A DNA stretch of 64,000 bases from RHKX01 sp963826475. Lineage in GTDB: Bacteria > Actinomycetota > Thermoleophilia > Solirubrobacterales > 70-9. Position numbers and translations under genes: made by a program. The stretch lies in NCBI GenBank assembly GCA_963826475.1, contig CAWGXC010000003.1:372001-436000 (forward strand), given 5' to 3'. The first letter of the stretch is position 1, and every line of letters begins with the position of its first letter. The notes under the pieces are model-generated. The model did no database searches, was not told the origin of the DNA, and was given only the letters and a program-made list of their open reading frames with translations. Positions 16,311 to 24,642 of this stretch are shown piece after piece.

Positions 16311-17012
16311 GTGAGGGGCAAAGCGGCGACATTTCTCGCCACCGGGGCGGCGATTGCCGCCCTCGGAGGCTGTGGGGGCAGTGATGCCCCGATTCAATCG
16401 ATCAGTACGACGACCGATTCGACGGGAGCTGCGGGGGTCTCCAAGGAGGCGTTCATCAGCAGCGCCGATTCGCGCTGCGCGGAGGCGAACTCCGCGATCG
16501 GGAACCTCAGCGCGACCGCGGACGCCTCCACTGCCGTCAGCCAGCGGCTTGCGATCACCCAGGAGGTCCTGACGGGCATCAAGTCGCTCGGCACCCCCGC
16601 GGACGACTCCTCCGGTGACCTCGCGGCATTCCTCAAGGGCCTCAAGTCCCAGATCGTGGTGCTCCAGCAGCAGCAGACGGCGCTCGCCGGTGGAGACACC
16701 AGCGCCTCCGACGCGCTCGCTGCGCAGCTGGACCAGGCGGAGGGCGAGACCCGGGACGCAGCGTCGAGCTACGGCTTCGATGCGTGCGGCCGTCCACCGT
16801 CGGCAACCACCGCCCCGAGTGGCGGGGCGACCACGACCGGAGCCGATCCGGTGCCCACGGCCACGACCTCCACCGCACCCGTAGCTCCCGTAGACCCGGC
16901 CGCTGAGCCGGCTCCCGCGCCGAGCGGGGGAACGGGCGCCGGAGCTCCGGCCCCGACGCCGGCCCCTGACGACAGCGGCGACGGTGAAGGCAGCGGCGGA
17001 CTCAGCCCGTAG
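16311..17012 (+). CDS. Secreted lipoprotein of unknown function with Pro/Thr-rich tail
   Basis: 233 residues from GTG 16311. The signal peptide is short, with lipobox LGGC placing the acylated Cys near residue 21. The middle part (about 45-160) is helical and holds two cysteines (SRCAEAN and FDACGRP) that could form a disulphide, with a QQQQ-rich helix. The last 75 residues are a low-complexity Ala/Pro/Thr/Gly linker ending GGLSP. No enzyme motif is visible. Similar actinobacterial lipoproteins are annotated only as hypothetical. It converges on the ABC exporter genes with a 9-bp gap. Confidence 0.75.
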   Translation: MRGKAATFLATGAAIAALGGCGGSDAPIQSISTTTDSTGAAGVSKEAFISSADSRCAEANSAIGNLSATADASTAVSQRLAITQEVLTGIKSLGTPADDSSGDLAAFLKGLKSQIVVLQQQQTALAGGDTSASDALAAQLDQAEGETRDAASSYGFDACGRPPSATTAPSGGATTTGADPVPTATTSTAPVAPVDPAAEPAPAPSGGTGAGAPAPTPAPDDSGDGEGSGGLSP

Positions 17013-17021
17013 CCACCGTCG

Positions 17022-18944
17022 TCACGCGGCGGTCGCGTTGCCCGCCCAGGTGCCGTAGAGGCGCGCATAGGCACCACCGGCGTCCAAGAGCTCCTCGTGG
17101 GTGCCGCTTTCGGCGATTGCACCGCGCTCGAGCACGACGATGCGCGAGGCGTTCCTGATCGTCGAGAGGCGATGCGCGATCACGATCGAGGTGCGTCCGT
17201 GGAGGAGTCGCTCGAGGCCGCGCTCGATCTGCTTCTCGGTGCGGACGTCGACGTTCGAGGTGGCTTCGTCCAGGATCAGGATCCGCGGCTGCGCAAGCAG
17301 TGCGCGGGCGAAGGCGATCATCTGACGCTGCCCCGCTGAGAGGTGAGCACCGCGCTCGCCGACCTCGGTTGCGAGGCCGTTCGGCAGGGTCGCGAGCATT
17401 GCGGCACCTCCGACGGCGTTGAGCGCTTCGAGGACCCCCTCCTCGCCGATGTCGTCACGGCCGAAGGCGACGTTCTCGGCGATCGTGCCGCTGAACAGGA
17501 AACCCTCCTGGGGCACGATCCCGAGTTGGCTCCGCAGCGCGCGCGAGTCGAGCTCGCGGACGTCGACGCCGTCGATCGTGATCCGCCCCTTCTGGGGGTC
17601 GTAGAAGCGTGCGACGAGCTTCGCCATCGTCGACTTGCCGGCCCCGGTCTCGCCGACGAGCGCGACGGTCTGGCCGGGCAGGATCTTCAGGTCGATGTCA
17701 CGCATCGCCCAGCCCTCCGGTGCCGGCTCGACCGGAGCGTTCCCGTTGGTTGTCGTCGCGAGCGCGAGGCGGTTGTCTTCGGCGTAGGAGAACCAGACCC
17801 CCTCCAGGGCGATCTCCCCCTCGATCACCCCGGGGTCGATCGCGTCGGCCCGATCGACGGTGTCGGGCTCGGTGTCGAGCAGGTCGAAGATCTTGTCCAG
17901 CGCCGCCATCCCCTGCTGATAGGTGGTGTAGAGCTGGCTGATCTGCTGGATCGGGTCGAAGAAGGTCTGCAGGTAGCCGACGAACGCGACCAGGACGCCG
18001 ATCTGGATCGTCCCGTCGATGGCCTGATGGCCGCCGTAGATCAGGATCGCCGCCGTGCCGATCGCCGACAGGAGCTCCACCGCCGGGAAGTAGGAGGCGT
18101 TCAGGTAGACGGTCCTCATGTTGACCGCCCGGTTCTCCTCGTTCAGCCTCGCCATCTCCGCGAGGTGTCGCGGCTCCTGGCCGAAGCTGCGGACCACTCG
18201 AACGCCGCTCAGCGTCTCCTGCAGATAGGCGGTGATGTTCGCGATCTTCTCGCGCGTCAGTCGGTAGGCGCTCGACGACGCGACCCGGAAGATCACGCTC
18301 CCCACGGCCAGCACGGGGAAGGTGATGAAGGTGATCAGCGCCAGCGCGGGGTCGATCGCGATGAGGATCGCAACCACCCCGAAGAGGGTCAGAACGCTCG
18401 AGAACATCGTCACGATCCCGTCCGTGACGAGCGTGTCGAGGGCCTGGACGTCGTTGGTCATCCGCGAGATCAGCACGCCGGGACGGTTGCGGGTGTAGAA
18501 GCCGATCGACATCGCCTGCAGGTGGGTGTAGATGCGCTCGCGCAGGTCCTGCAGGGCGCGTTGGCCCACCCAGCCGACGAAGTACGTCTGCACGTAGGTC
18601 GCGAGCCAGTAGATGGCGGCCGAGGCGAGGAAGGCGAGGACGATCAGGGTCAGCGCGCCGAGGTCGCCCTCGTTGTTGGGCCCGCCGTTGATCCCGGCGT
18701 CGATGGCCTTGCCCGCGAGGTAGGGCGGGGCAAGCGCCGCGGCGGTGGCGAGGAGCAGCGCGATCATCATCACGACGACGCGCAACCTGTATGGCTTGAG
18801 CAGCCCGATGAGCCAGCGCAGCTTGCGTGCGCGGTCGTCCTCGCCTCTGATCGTCCGCCACAGGCTCTTGACGAGCAGCCAGGCGTTGCCGAGGCCGGGA
18901 GGACGGACGCCCTCAGCGGGAGGTACGGGAGGCGTGCCGCTCAC
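17022..18944 (-). CDS. ABC exporter half-transporter, subunit with canonical Walker B (TM + ATPase)
   Basis: 640 residues: about 30 residues of N-terminal extension, six TM helices (about 55-340), then an ATPase domain. Walker A is GETGAGKST, the Q loop is IVPQEGFLF, the signature is LSAGQRQ, Walker B plus catalytic Glu is LILDEATSNVD and the H loop is IAHRLST. A roughly 20-residue insertion (NRLALATTTNGNAPVEPAPEG) sits before Walker A. It overlaps the partner gene by 4 bp and forms a heterodimer of the multidrug/lipid exporter type. Substrate unknown. Confidence 0.93.
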   Translation of the reverse strand: MSGTPPVPPAEGVRPPGLGNAWLLVKSLWRTIRGEDDRARKLRWLIGLLKPYRLRVVVMMIALLLATAAALAPPYLAGKAIDAGINGGPNNEGDLGALTLIVLAFLASAAIYWLATYVQTYFVGWVGQRALQDLRERIYTHLQAMSIGFYTRNRPGVLISRMTNDVQALDTLVTDGIVTMFSSVLTLFGVVAILIAIDPALALITFITFPVLAVGSVIFRVASSSAYRLTREKIANITAYLQETLSGVRVVRSFGQEPRHLAEMARLNEENRAVNMRTVYLNASYFPAVELLSAIGTAAILIYGGHQAIDGTIQIGVLVAFVGYLQTFFDPIQQISQLYTTYQQGMAALDKIFDLLDTEPDTVDRADAIDPGVIEGEIALEGVWFSYAEDNRLALATTTNGNAPVEPAPEGWAMRDIDLKILPGQTVALVGETGAGKSTMAKLVARFYDPQKGRITIDGVDVRELDSRALRSQLGIVPQEGFLFSGTIAENVAFGRDDIGEEGVLEALNAVGGAAMLATLPNGLATEVGERGAHLSAGQRQMIAFARALLAQPRILILDEATSNVDVRTEKQIERGLERLLHGRTSIVIAHRLSTIRNASRIVVLERGAIAESGTHEELLDAGGAYARLYGTWAGNATAA

Positions 18945-20710
18945 AGCCGCGCCACCTCCTCGCGCTCCTCGAGGTCTCGTTGCAGGAACGCACGGTCGGC
19001 GAGACCGAAGTCGGCGATCTCCCGGTACAGCGGGCAGCGGTCGAGGAGCTCCTCGTGGGTCCCGTGGTCGACGATGCGGCCCTCGTCGAGGACGACGATC
19101 TCGTCGGCGAGCGAGATCGTCGAGAGGCGGTGGGCGACGATGAACGTCGTGCGGCCGCTGAGCGCCTCACCGAGGCCCTTGCGGATCTCCGCCTCAGTCG
19201 TCGCGTCGACCGAGGAGGTGGCGTCGTCGAGGATCAGGATGCGCGGGTCGGCGAGCAGCGCCCGCGCGATCGCGATCCGCTGTCGCTGACCGCCCGACAG
19301 GGTCAAGCCGCGCTCCCCGACGAGGGTGTCGTAGCCATCGGGGAGGCGCTCGATGAAGCCGCTGGCCTGCGCCCGCCGAGCGGCAAGCTCAATTTCCTCC
19401 TGCGTTGCCTCGGGCTTCGCGTAGGCGATGTTCTCTGCGACGGAGGCGCTGAACAGGAAGCTGTCGTCGGCGACGAATGCGATCTGGGAGCGCAGCGATG
19501 TCAGCTCGACGTCGCGTAGGTCCGCGCCGTCGATCTCGACCGTACCTTCGGTCGGGTCGTATAGGCGTGCAAGCAGGGCCACCAGGCTCGTCTTGCCTGA
19601 ACCGGTGGGACCGACGAGCGCGACTACGCGGCCCGCTTCGATCTCGAGGTCGACGTCGGTGAGCGCCTCCTCGGCGCCGCCGTAGGCGAGGCCCACGTTC
19701 TTGATTCGAACGTGACCCCTGCCCTCCGGCAGCGGGTCGGCGCCGATCTTGGACGCGATCTCGGGCTCGCGATCGAGGATCTCGAAGAGGCGGTTGCCGG
19801 AGGCGATCGCGCGCTGCGACATGCCGAGCGCCGTGCCGAGCATGCGCATCGGCCCGATCAGCATGATCAGGTAGGTGTAGAAGGCGGTGAAGTCGCCGAT
19901 CTGGAGGGTCCCGTCGATCACCTGACGCCCGCCGACGTAGAGCACGACGGCGAGGCCGAGGTTCGGCAGGAACGAGATCAGCGGGGTGTAGAAAGCGCGC
20001 AGTCGCGTCGAGTAGAGGTTCTGGTCGAAGACCCGGGTGACCGCGTGCCGGAACCGGGAGAGCATGTGACGCTCCCGCGAGAAGGCCTTGATCACGCGGA
20101 CGCCGGAGACGGCCTCCTCGGCTTCGACGGTGAGCTGGGCGATGCGCTGCTGGACCTCCTGCAGGGCCGGTCGCGAGGTGCGGTTGAAGCGCATCGCCGT
20201 CAGAACGACGATCGGCACCGGGATCAGGGCAAGCGCGGCGAGGTCGGGCTGCAGCCAGAACATCACCGCCCCGGCCAGGACCAGGGTCAGAAGGCTCTGG
20301 GTGATGAAGATCAGCCCATAGCCGAGAAAGAACCTGATCGACTGCAGGTCCACGGTCGCGCGCGACATCAGCTGGCCGGTCTGCTGAGAATCGAAGTAGC
20401 CGAGCTCGAGCGTCTGCAGATGCTCGTAGACCCGGGATCGCAGGTCGAACTCGACCGCCAGGGAGACCTTGCCGGCGACCACCCGTCGGGAGGCGGTCAG
20501 GGCGAGCCGAAGCAGCCCTGCGCCGACGATCGCCAGTGCCAGCGGCAGGACATCGGAACGCTGATCATGATCGATTGCGTTGATGGTCTGGCCGACCAGC
20601 CACGGAATCGCCACGGTCACGATCATCGCCAAAGAGGCGAGCCCGATCGAGAGATAGTTCGCCCGACGGTACGGGCTGAGAAAGGTGAAGAGGCGGCGAA
20701 AGGTGCTCAC
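18941..20710 (-). CDS. ABC exporter half-transporter, subunit with degenerate ATP site (TM + ATPase)
   Basis: 589 residues: six TM helices (about 15-310) and an ATPase domain with Walker A GPTGSGKTS, signature LSGGQRQ and H loop VAHRLST. Two catalytic positions are changed: Walker B ends LILDDATSSVD (Asp for the catalytic Glu), and the Q loop reads FVADDSFLF (no Gln). That is the pattern of the degenerate half of heterodimeric exporters such as TM287/288. It is the promoter-proximal gene of the pair. The minus-strand promoter region (20711-20780) contains an AT-rich TTTTGTATAGT. Confidence 0.93.
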   Translation of the reverse strand: MSTFRRLFTFLSPYRRANYLSIGLASLAMIVTVAIPWLVGQTINAIDHDQRSDVLPLALAIVGAGLLRLALTASRRVVAGKVSLAVEFDLRSRVYEHLQTLELGYFDSQQTGQLMSRATVDLQSIRFFLGYGLIFITQSLLTLVLAGAVMFWLQPDLAALALIPVPIVVLTAMRFNRTSRPALQEVQQRIAQLTVEAEEAVSGVRVIKAFSRERHMLSRFRHAVTRVFDQNLYSTRLRAFYTPLISFLPNLGLAVVLYVGGRQVIDGTLQIGDFTAFYTYLIMLIGPMRMLGTALGMSQRAIASGNRLFEILDREPEIASKIGADPLPEGRGHVRIKNVGLAYGGAEEALTDVDLEIEAGRVVALVGPTGSGKTSLVALLARLYDPTEGTVEIDGADLRDVELTSLRSQIAFVADDSFLFSASVAENIAYAKPEATQEEIELAARRAQASGFIERLPDGYDTLVGERGLTLSGGQRQRIAIARALLADPRILILDDATSSVDATTEAEIRKGLGEALSGRTTFIVAHRLSTISLADEIVVLDEGRIVDHGTHEELLDRCPLYREIADFGLADRAFLQRDLEEREEVARL

Positions 20711-20780
20711 GGAACCGACCCACTATACAAAATGAAGTACAGGGTCTGCGGCGCGGACCGCACGTCCTAGACTTGGTCCG

Positions 20781-20972
20781 ATGCCGCAGACCGGAGCCGG
20801 ACTGTGCGATCGCTGCCGTAATCAGCGCGTCGTCCGCAACACGCGCGGGTCCCGCTTCTCGCTCTGCGAGCGCTCCCGAACCGACCCCGCATATCCGAAG
20901 TATCCGCGCGTCCCGATTATCGAGTGCCCGGGTTTCGAGCGGCGAGAGGCGAAGCCGGGGACGCAGAATTAG
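20781..20972 (+). CDS. Small cysteine-containing protein (zinc-ribbon-like)
   Basis: 63 residues from ATG 20781. CDRCRNQRVVRNTRGSRFSL is followed by CERSRTDP, YPKYPRVPIIECPGFERR. The spacing Cys-x2-Cys ... Cys ... Cys (four cysteines in about 45 residues) suits a small structural zinc site, and the Arg-rich middle could contact nucleic acid. I recall similar short conserved actinobacterial proteins, but no function. It is divergent from the ABC pair and overlaps the EamA gene tail-to-tail by 4 bp. Confidence 0.65.
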   Translation: MPQTGAGLCDRCRNQRVVRNTRGSRFSLCERSRTDPAYPKYPRVPIIECPGFERREAKPGTQN

Positions 20973-21880
20973 ACGTCGGGTGGCTCGAGCGCCGTTCCCG
21001 TTCGCAGGGCTCCGGCGCTTGCGACGACGACGAGAGCGATGGCAAGCAGCTCGCGCCCGGCGAGGGCCTGGTCGAGCGCGATTGCGCCGATGAGCGCCGC
21101 GGCGGCGGGCTCGAGGCTCAGAAGGACGCCGAAGGTGCTCGCCGGCAGGCGCCGCAGCACCTCGAGCTCGATGGTGTAGGGGATCACGGAGCTGAGCGCG
21201 GCGACGCCGAGGCCGACGGCGCCTAGTCGTGGGTCCAGCAGGTCGCCGCCCGCGTCCGCGACTCCGACGGGCAGCAGCACGACCGCCGAGATCCCCATCG
21301 CGAACGAGAGGCCACCGAGCCCGGCAGGGCCGCGCCCGACGCGCGTCGACATGTAGATGTAGATCGCCCAGAAAAAGGCGGCCGAGAGAGCGAGCAGGAC
21401 TCCCACCGCGTCGAGACCGTTGCCGACGTCGGGTGCGAAGAGCAGGATCCCGACTCCCGCCAGGAGCGCCCAGAGCAGATCGCGGCGGCTGCGGGAGCCG
21501 AGCAGCGCCACCGCGAGGGGGCCGGTGAATTCGATCGTCACGGCGATTCCCAGGGGAAGCCTGTCCAGTGCCTCGTAGAAGCTGAGGTTCATTCCCGCGA
21601 GGGTGATGGCGAAGTAGACGATGTCGCGCGTGCTCTGACGGTTCAACGCCGTGCGGGCCGGGCGCCACATCGCCAGCAGGAAGATTGCGGCGAAGAGGGT
21701 GCGGAGGAAGACCGTCCCTCCTGGCCCGAGCTGGTCGAACAGCGTCGTCGCGAGAGCCGAGCCGATCTGAACGGACCCGATCCCCGTGAGCATCAGGCCG
21801 ATCGCGACGCGACGCCTCCCCCCGGTCGCCGGTCCGGCTTCTGTCCCTTCCCTCATCACCCCATCTTCGGGCACCCGCAT
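20969..21880 (-). CDS. EamA/DMT-family exporter, RhtA-like
   Basis: 303 residues; ATG 21880 or ATG 21856. Ten TM helices in two EamA repeats: the first contains GIGSVQIGSALATTLFDQLGP and LAGMNLSFYEALDRLPLGIAV, the second AFFWAIYIYMSTRVGRG and the signature ALSSVIPYTIELEVLRRLPA. This pattern and length match the RhtA group, which exports threonine, homoserine or purine-type compounds; the true substrate cannot be told from sequence. The gene stands alone on the minus strand between the small Cys protein and the acylase gene. Confidence 0.87.
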   Translation of the reverse strand: MRVPEDGVMREGTEAGPATGGRRRVAIGLMLTGIGSVQIGSALATTLFDQLGPGGTVFLRTLFAAIFLLAMWRPARTALNRQSTRDIVYFAITLAGMNLSFYEALDRLPLGIAVTIEFTGPLAVALLGSRSRRDLLWALLAGVGILLFAPDVGNGLDAVGVLLALSAAFFWAIYIYMSTRVGRGPAGLGGLSFAMGISAVVLLPVGVADAGGDLLDPRLGAVGLGVAALSSVIPYTIELEVLRRLPASTFGVLLSLEPAAAALIGAIALDQALAGRELLAIALVVVASAGALRTGTALEPPDV

Positions 21881-22011
21881 TCAGGCCGGCGGGACCGAAC
21901 GCGAGGTCCTGACTTCAACTGCCGACGCGGGCGGTTCTATAACGTGCGCCGCGGAGTGAGAGCGGCCGGCGATCCGCCCGGGATGCACACGGGGGCTACA
22001 AGGGAGATTGA

Positions 22012-24510
22012 ATGAAGCGCTGTGTGACGTTGGCAGCTGTGTTTGCAGCGGTGATGGCCGGTTCCGTGTCGGGCGCGATCGCGAAGGACTACGCCGACAC
22101 CGCGCTGAACATCATTCCGTCGGGTCAGTTCGGCTCGATCACGCCGCCGAACGACCCGAACGGGCCGTCGTCGCTCAACGGCAACGGGCAGGCGCTCCTG
22201 TACGACGGGCTGACGCCGCTCTTCGACAACGTCCAGACGAGCGACCTCACCAAGTACTTCAAGTCCGAGGCCCTGGGGAGCGTCGGCACCGACGGGCCAG
22301 CGCGATCCGAGACGATTCCCGATCACCCGGAGATCACCCTCACTCGTGACGCCTACAACGTGCCTCACGTCGTCGCCACGACGCATGAGGGCGGAATCTT
22401 CGCCGCCGGCTGGATCGCCGCGGAAGACCGTGGGCTGCTGCTCACCCAGGCGCGCTACAACGCCCGCGTCGCCGCGATCGACGCTCCCGGGCTCAGCGCC
22501 ATCGGTCTCGTCACGCAGCTCAAGAGCTTCGTCCCCAGCCAGCAGACAGAGGACGTCGTCGCCAAGCAGACGAAGGTCCTGAAGAAGGCGGGCAAGGAGG
22601 GTAAGGCCGTCCTCGCCGACATCGACACGTACGTCAAGGGGATCAACTACTACCTCTCGATCCACAGCCCATCGGCGGCTCCGTTCACGCGCAACGACAT
22701 CTACGCGCTGAACGCGCTCAAGGGCCAGTTCCTCGGGCAGGGCGGCGGCGACGAGGCCCGTCGGTCTGAGTTCCTCGGCGGCCTGCAGAAGAAGCTCGGC
22801 AAGAAGAAGGGCATGAGCGTCTTCAACGACCTCCGGCAGTTCAAGAACTCCGGCAGCCCGACGACCGTCGACGGGAAGTTCCCCTACGGCAAGATCCCGA
22901 AGAAGGCGAAGGGCAACGTCGCCGTCGACCCCGACAGCTACACGACGACTCCGGCGGTCGCCAACCGCGCCCTCGCCAAGCAGGTTGCTCCGCAGCCGAT
23001 GAACGCGTCGAACACGCTGATGATCACCGGTGATCGCTCGAACACGGGCAACCCGCTGATGGTCGGCGGTCCGCAGATCGGCTACTTCTACCCGGGCCTC
23101 ACCTATGAGATCGACATGCAGGCTCCCGGGCTGGTCTGGCGCGGTGCCACCTCGGCTCCGTTCCCCGGTTATCTGCTGATCGGCCGCGGCGAGGACTTCG
23201 CCACGACCCTGACCTCGGCGAGCGCCGACATCATCGATCAATACGTCGAGACGCTCTGTGGCGGCAGCGATACCAAGTACAAGTACAAGGGCAAGTGCCG
23301 CCAGATGGGCACTTTCAACGCCGGCACGCTGAACGGGGAACCGGTGACGTTCAAGACGACCGTCCACGGATCGGTCACCGGGTACGCCACGGTCAAGGGC
23401 AAGAAGGTCGCGATCTCGGCCAAGCGCTCGAGCTACGGCAAGGATGTGACCGACCTCCTCTACAACCGGCGACTCTCCAACGGGTCGATTCACGACCCGA
23501 AGTCGTTCTTCAAGGCGGCGTCGAAGACCCCGCAGACCTTCAACTCCTTCTACATCGACGACAAGCACGTCGCCGAGTACACGGCGGGCCTCTTGCCGAT
23601 CCGGCCCAAGAACGTCGACCCGGGCCTGCCGACGGACGGCACCGGCAAGTACGAATGGAAGGGCTTCGTCGCCAAGGGCGACCATCCTCAGGGCATCGAT
23701 CCGAAGGACGGGACGATGACCAACTGGAACCAGACCGTCGCTCATGGCTTCGCGGCGGCCGACGATCAGTTCGGCCGCAACGGCTCCGCCGAGCGCGTCG
23801 ACCTGCTCGACAAGAACCTGGCACGCCTCCAGACGAAGAAGGGCAAGTGGTCGCTCGCGACGGTGACGTCGGCGATGAACGCTGCGGCCACGCAGGACGT
23901 GCGCGCGATCGACACCGTGCCGCTGCTGGCGAAGCTGCTCAAGGGAGCCAAGGCTCCGAGCCCGCGCGCCAAGCAGATGCTCGACCTGATGGTCAGCTGG
24001 AGCAAGTCGGGGGGCAGTCGCCTCGACCGCGACCTCGATGGCAACATCGACAACCCCGGTGCCGCAGTGATGGACGGGTCCTGGAACAACATCGCCGATG
24101 CGCTCCTGGCCCCCCAGCTCGGGCCGGATCTGGAGGATGAGCTCAACACGCTGTTCTCGCGGTTCGACCTGCCCCCCAGCGGCCAGTACTCGGGTTGGTA
24201 CCAGTACTTCGATCGCGATATCAGCTCGCTGCTCGGCAAGAAGGTCCCGCAGCCGTTCGACAATCAGTACTGCGGCAAGGGCAAGCTGAAGAGGTGCCAA
24301 GCCTCGATCTACAGCGCCATCGACAGGTCGGGCGGGGAGATCGCCGCCGCGCAGGGCACCGAGGATCCGACCGCCTGGCGCTCGGATGCGACCCGCGAGC
24401 AGATCAAGTTCTCACCGATCAACGTGCAGACGATGCGTTACACGAACCGGCCCAGTGGCATCCAGCAGGTCATTTCGTTCGACGGGCATCGCAAGTCCAA
24501 GAAGAAGTAA
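22012..24510 (+). CDS. Secreted penicillin-acylase-family (Ntn-hydrolase) amidase
   Basis: 832 residues. The signal peptide ends at SGAIA-KD. After an extra 80-residue segment comes the alpha-chain motif ITLTRDAYNVPHVVATTHEGG and AGWIAAEDRGLLLTQAR. Self-cleavage would expose Ser333 in NASNTLMITGDRSNTGNPL as N-terminal nucleophile, followed by GGPQIGYFYPGLTYEID and the oxyanion/base region. Family members cleave amide bonds in beta-lactams, acyl-homoserine lactones or lipids; which one cannot be told. Lys-rich patches (GKKKGM, KSKKK) are unusual for a high-GC secreted protein. Ribosome site AGGGAG precedes ATG 22012. Confidence 0.9.
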   Translation: MKRCVTLAAVFAAVMAGSVSGAIAKDYADTALNIIPSGQFGSITPPNDPNGPSSLNGNGQALLYDGLTPLFDNVQTSDLTKYFKSEALGSVGTDGPARSETIPDHPEITLTRDAYNVPHVVATTHEGGIFAAGWIAAEDRGLLLTQARYNARVAAIDAPGLSAIGLVTQLKSFVPSQQTEDVVAKQTKVLKKAGKEGKAVLADIDTYVKGINYYLSIHSPSAAPFTRNDIYALNALKGQFLGQGGGDEARRSEFLGGLQKKLGKKKGMSVFNDLRQFKNSGSPTTVDGKFPYGKIPKKAKGNVAVDPDSYTTTPAVANRALAKQVAPQPMNASNTLMITGDRSNTGNPLMVGGPQIGYFYPGLTYEIDMQAPGLVWRGATSAPFPGYLLIGRGEDFATTLTSASADIIDQYVETLCGGSDTKYKYKGKCRQMGTFNAGTLNGEPVTFKTTVHGSVTGYATVKGKKVAISAKRSSYGKDVTDLLYNRRLSNGSIHDPKSFFKAASKTPQTFNSFYIDDKHVAEYTAGLLPIRPKNVDPGLPTDGTGKYEWKGFVAKGDHPQGIDPKDGTMTNWNQTVAHGFAAADDQFGRNGSAERVDLLDKNLARLQTKKGKWSLATVTSAMNAAATQDVRAIDTVPLLAKLLKGAKAPSPRAKQMLDLMVSWSKSGGSRLDRDLDGNIDNPGAAVMDGSWNNIADALLAPQLGPDLEDELNTLFSRFDLPPSGQYSGWYQYFDRDISSLLGKKVPQPFDNQYCGKGKLKRCQASIYSAIDRSGGEIAAAQGTEDPTAWRSDATREQIKFSPINVQTMRYTNRPSGIQQVISFDGHRKSKKK

Positions 24511-24515
24511 CGCCA

Positions 24516-24614
24516 CGATGGCGGCCCGGTGGGGCACGGTGCGACCTCCGGTCGCCGCCAGAGGCGGGCTCCAACAGGAGTTCGGCTGCACCGCACCCCA
24601 CCGACCCGCCATCG
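24516..24614. repeat. 99-nt multi-hairpin inverted-repeat element after the acylase gene
   Basis: The ends form a long stem: CGATGGCGG / CCGCCATCG (9 bp), a 2x2 mismatch, CGGTGGGG / CCCCACCG (8 bp), another 2x2 mismatch, CGGTGC / GCACCG (6 bp), pairing 24516-24542 with 24588-24614. Inside lie three short consecutive hairpins: CGACC/GGTCG (24542-24554), CCGCC/GGCGG (24555-24567) and CTCC/GGAG (24569-24580). It fills most of the 132-bp gap. It could be a terminator, a small RNA or a miniature inverted-repeat element. Confidence 0.6.
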
Positions 24615-24642
24615 GACGGCTGCCGGTGGGTAGGTTGACGCC

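Noticed and set aside
20711..20780. TetR-type operator upstream of the ABC pair
   Set aside because: TGTAC...GTATA arms do not match well enough; only an AT-rich promoter is reasonably seen.
21937..24300. A 787-codon minus-strand frame across the acylase gene
   Set aside because: No domain, and the plus strand carries a complete Ntn-hydrolase with signal peptide.
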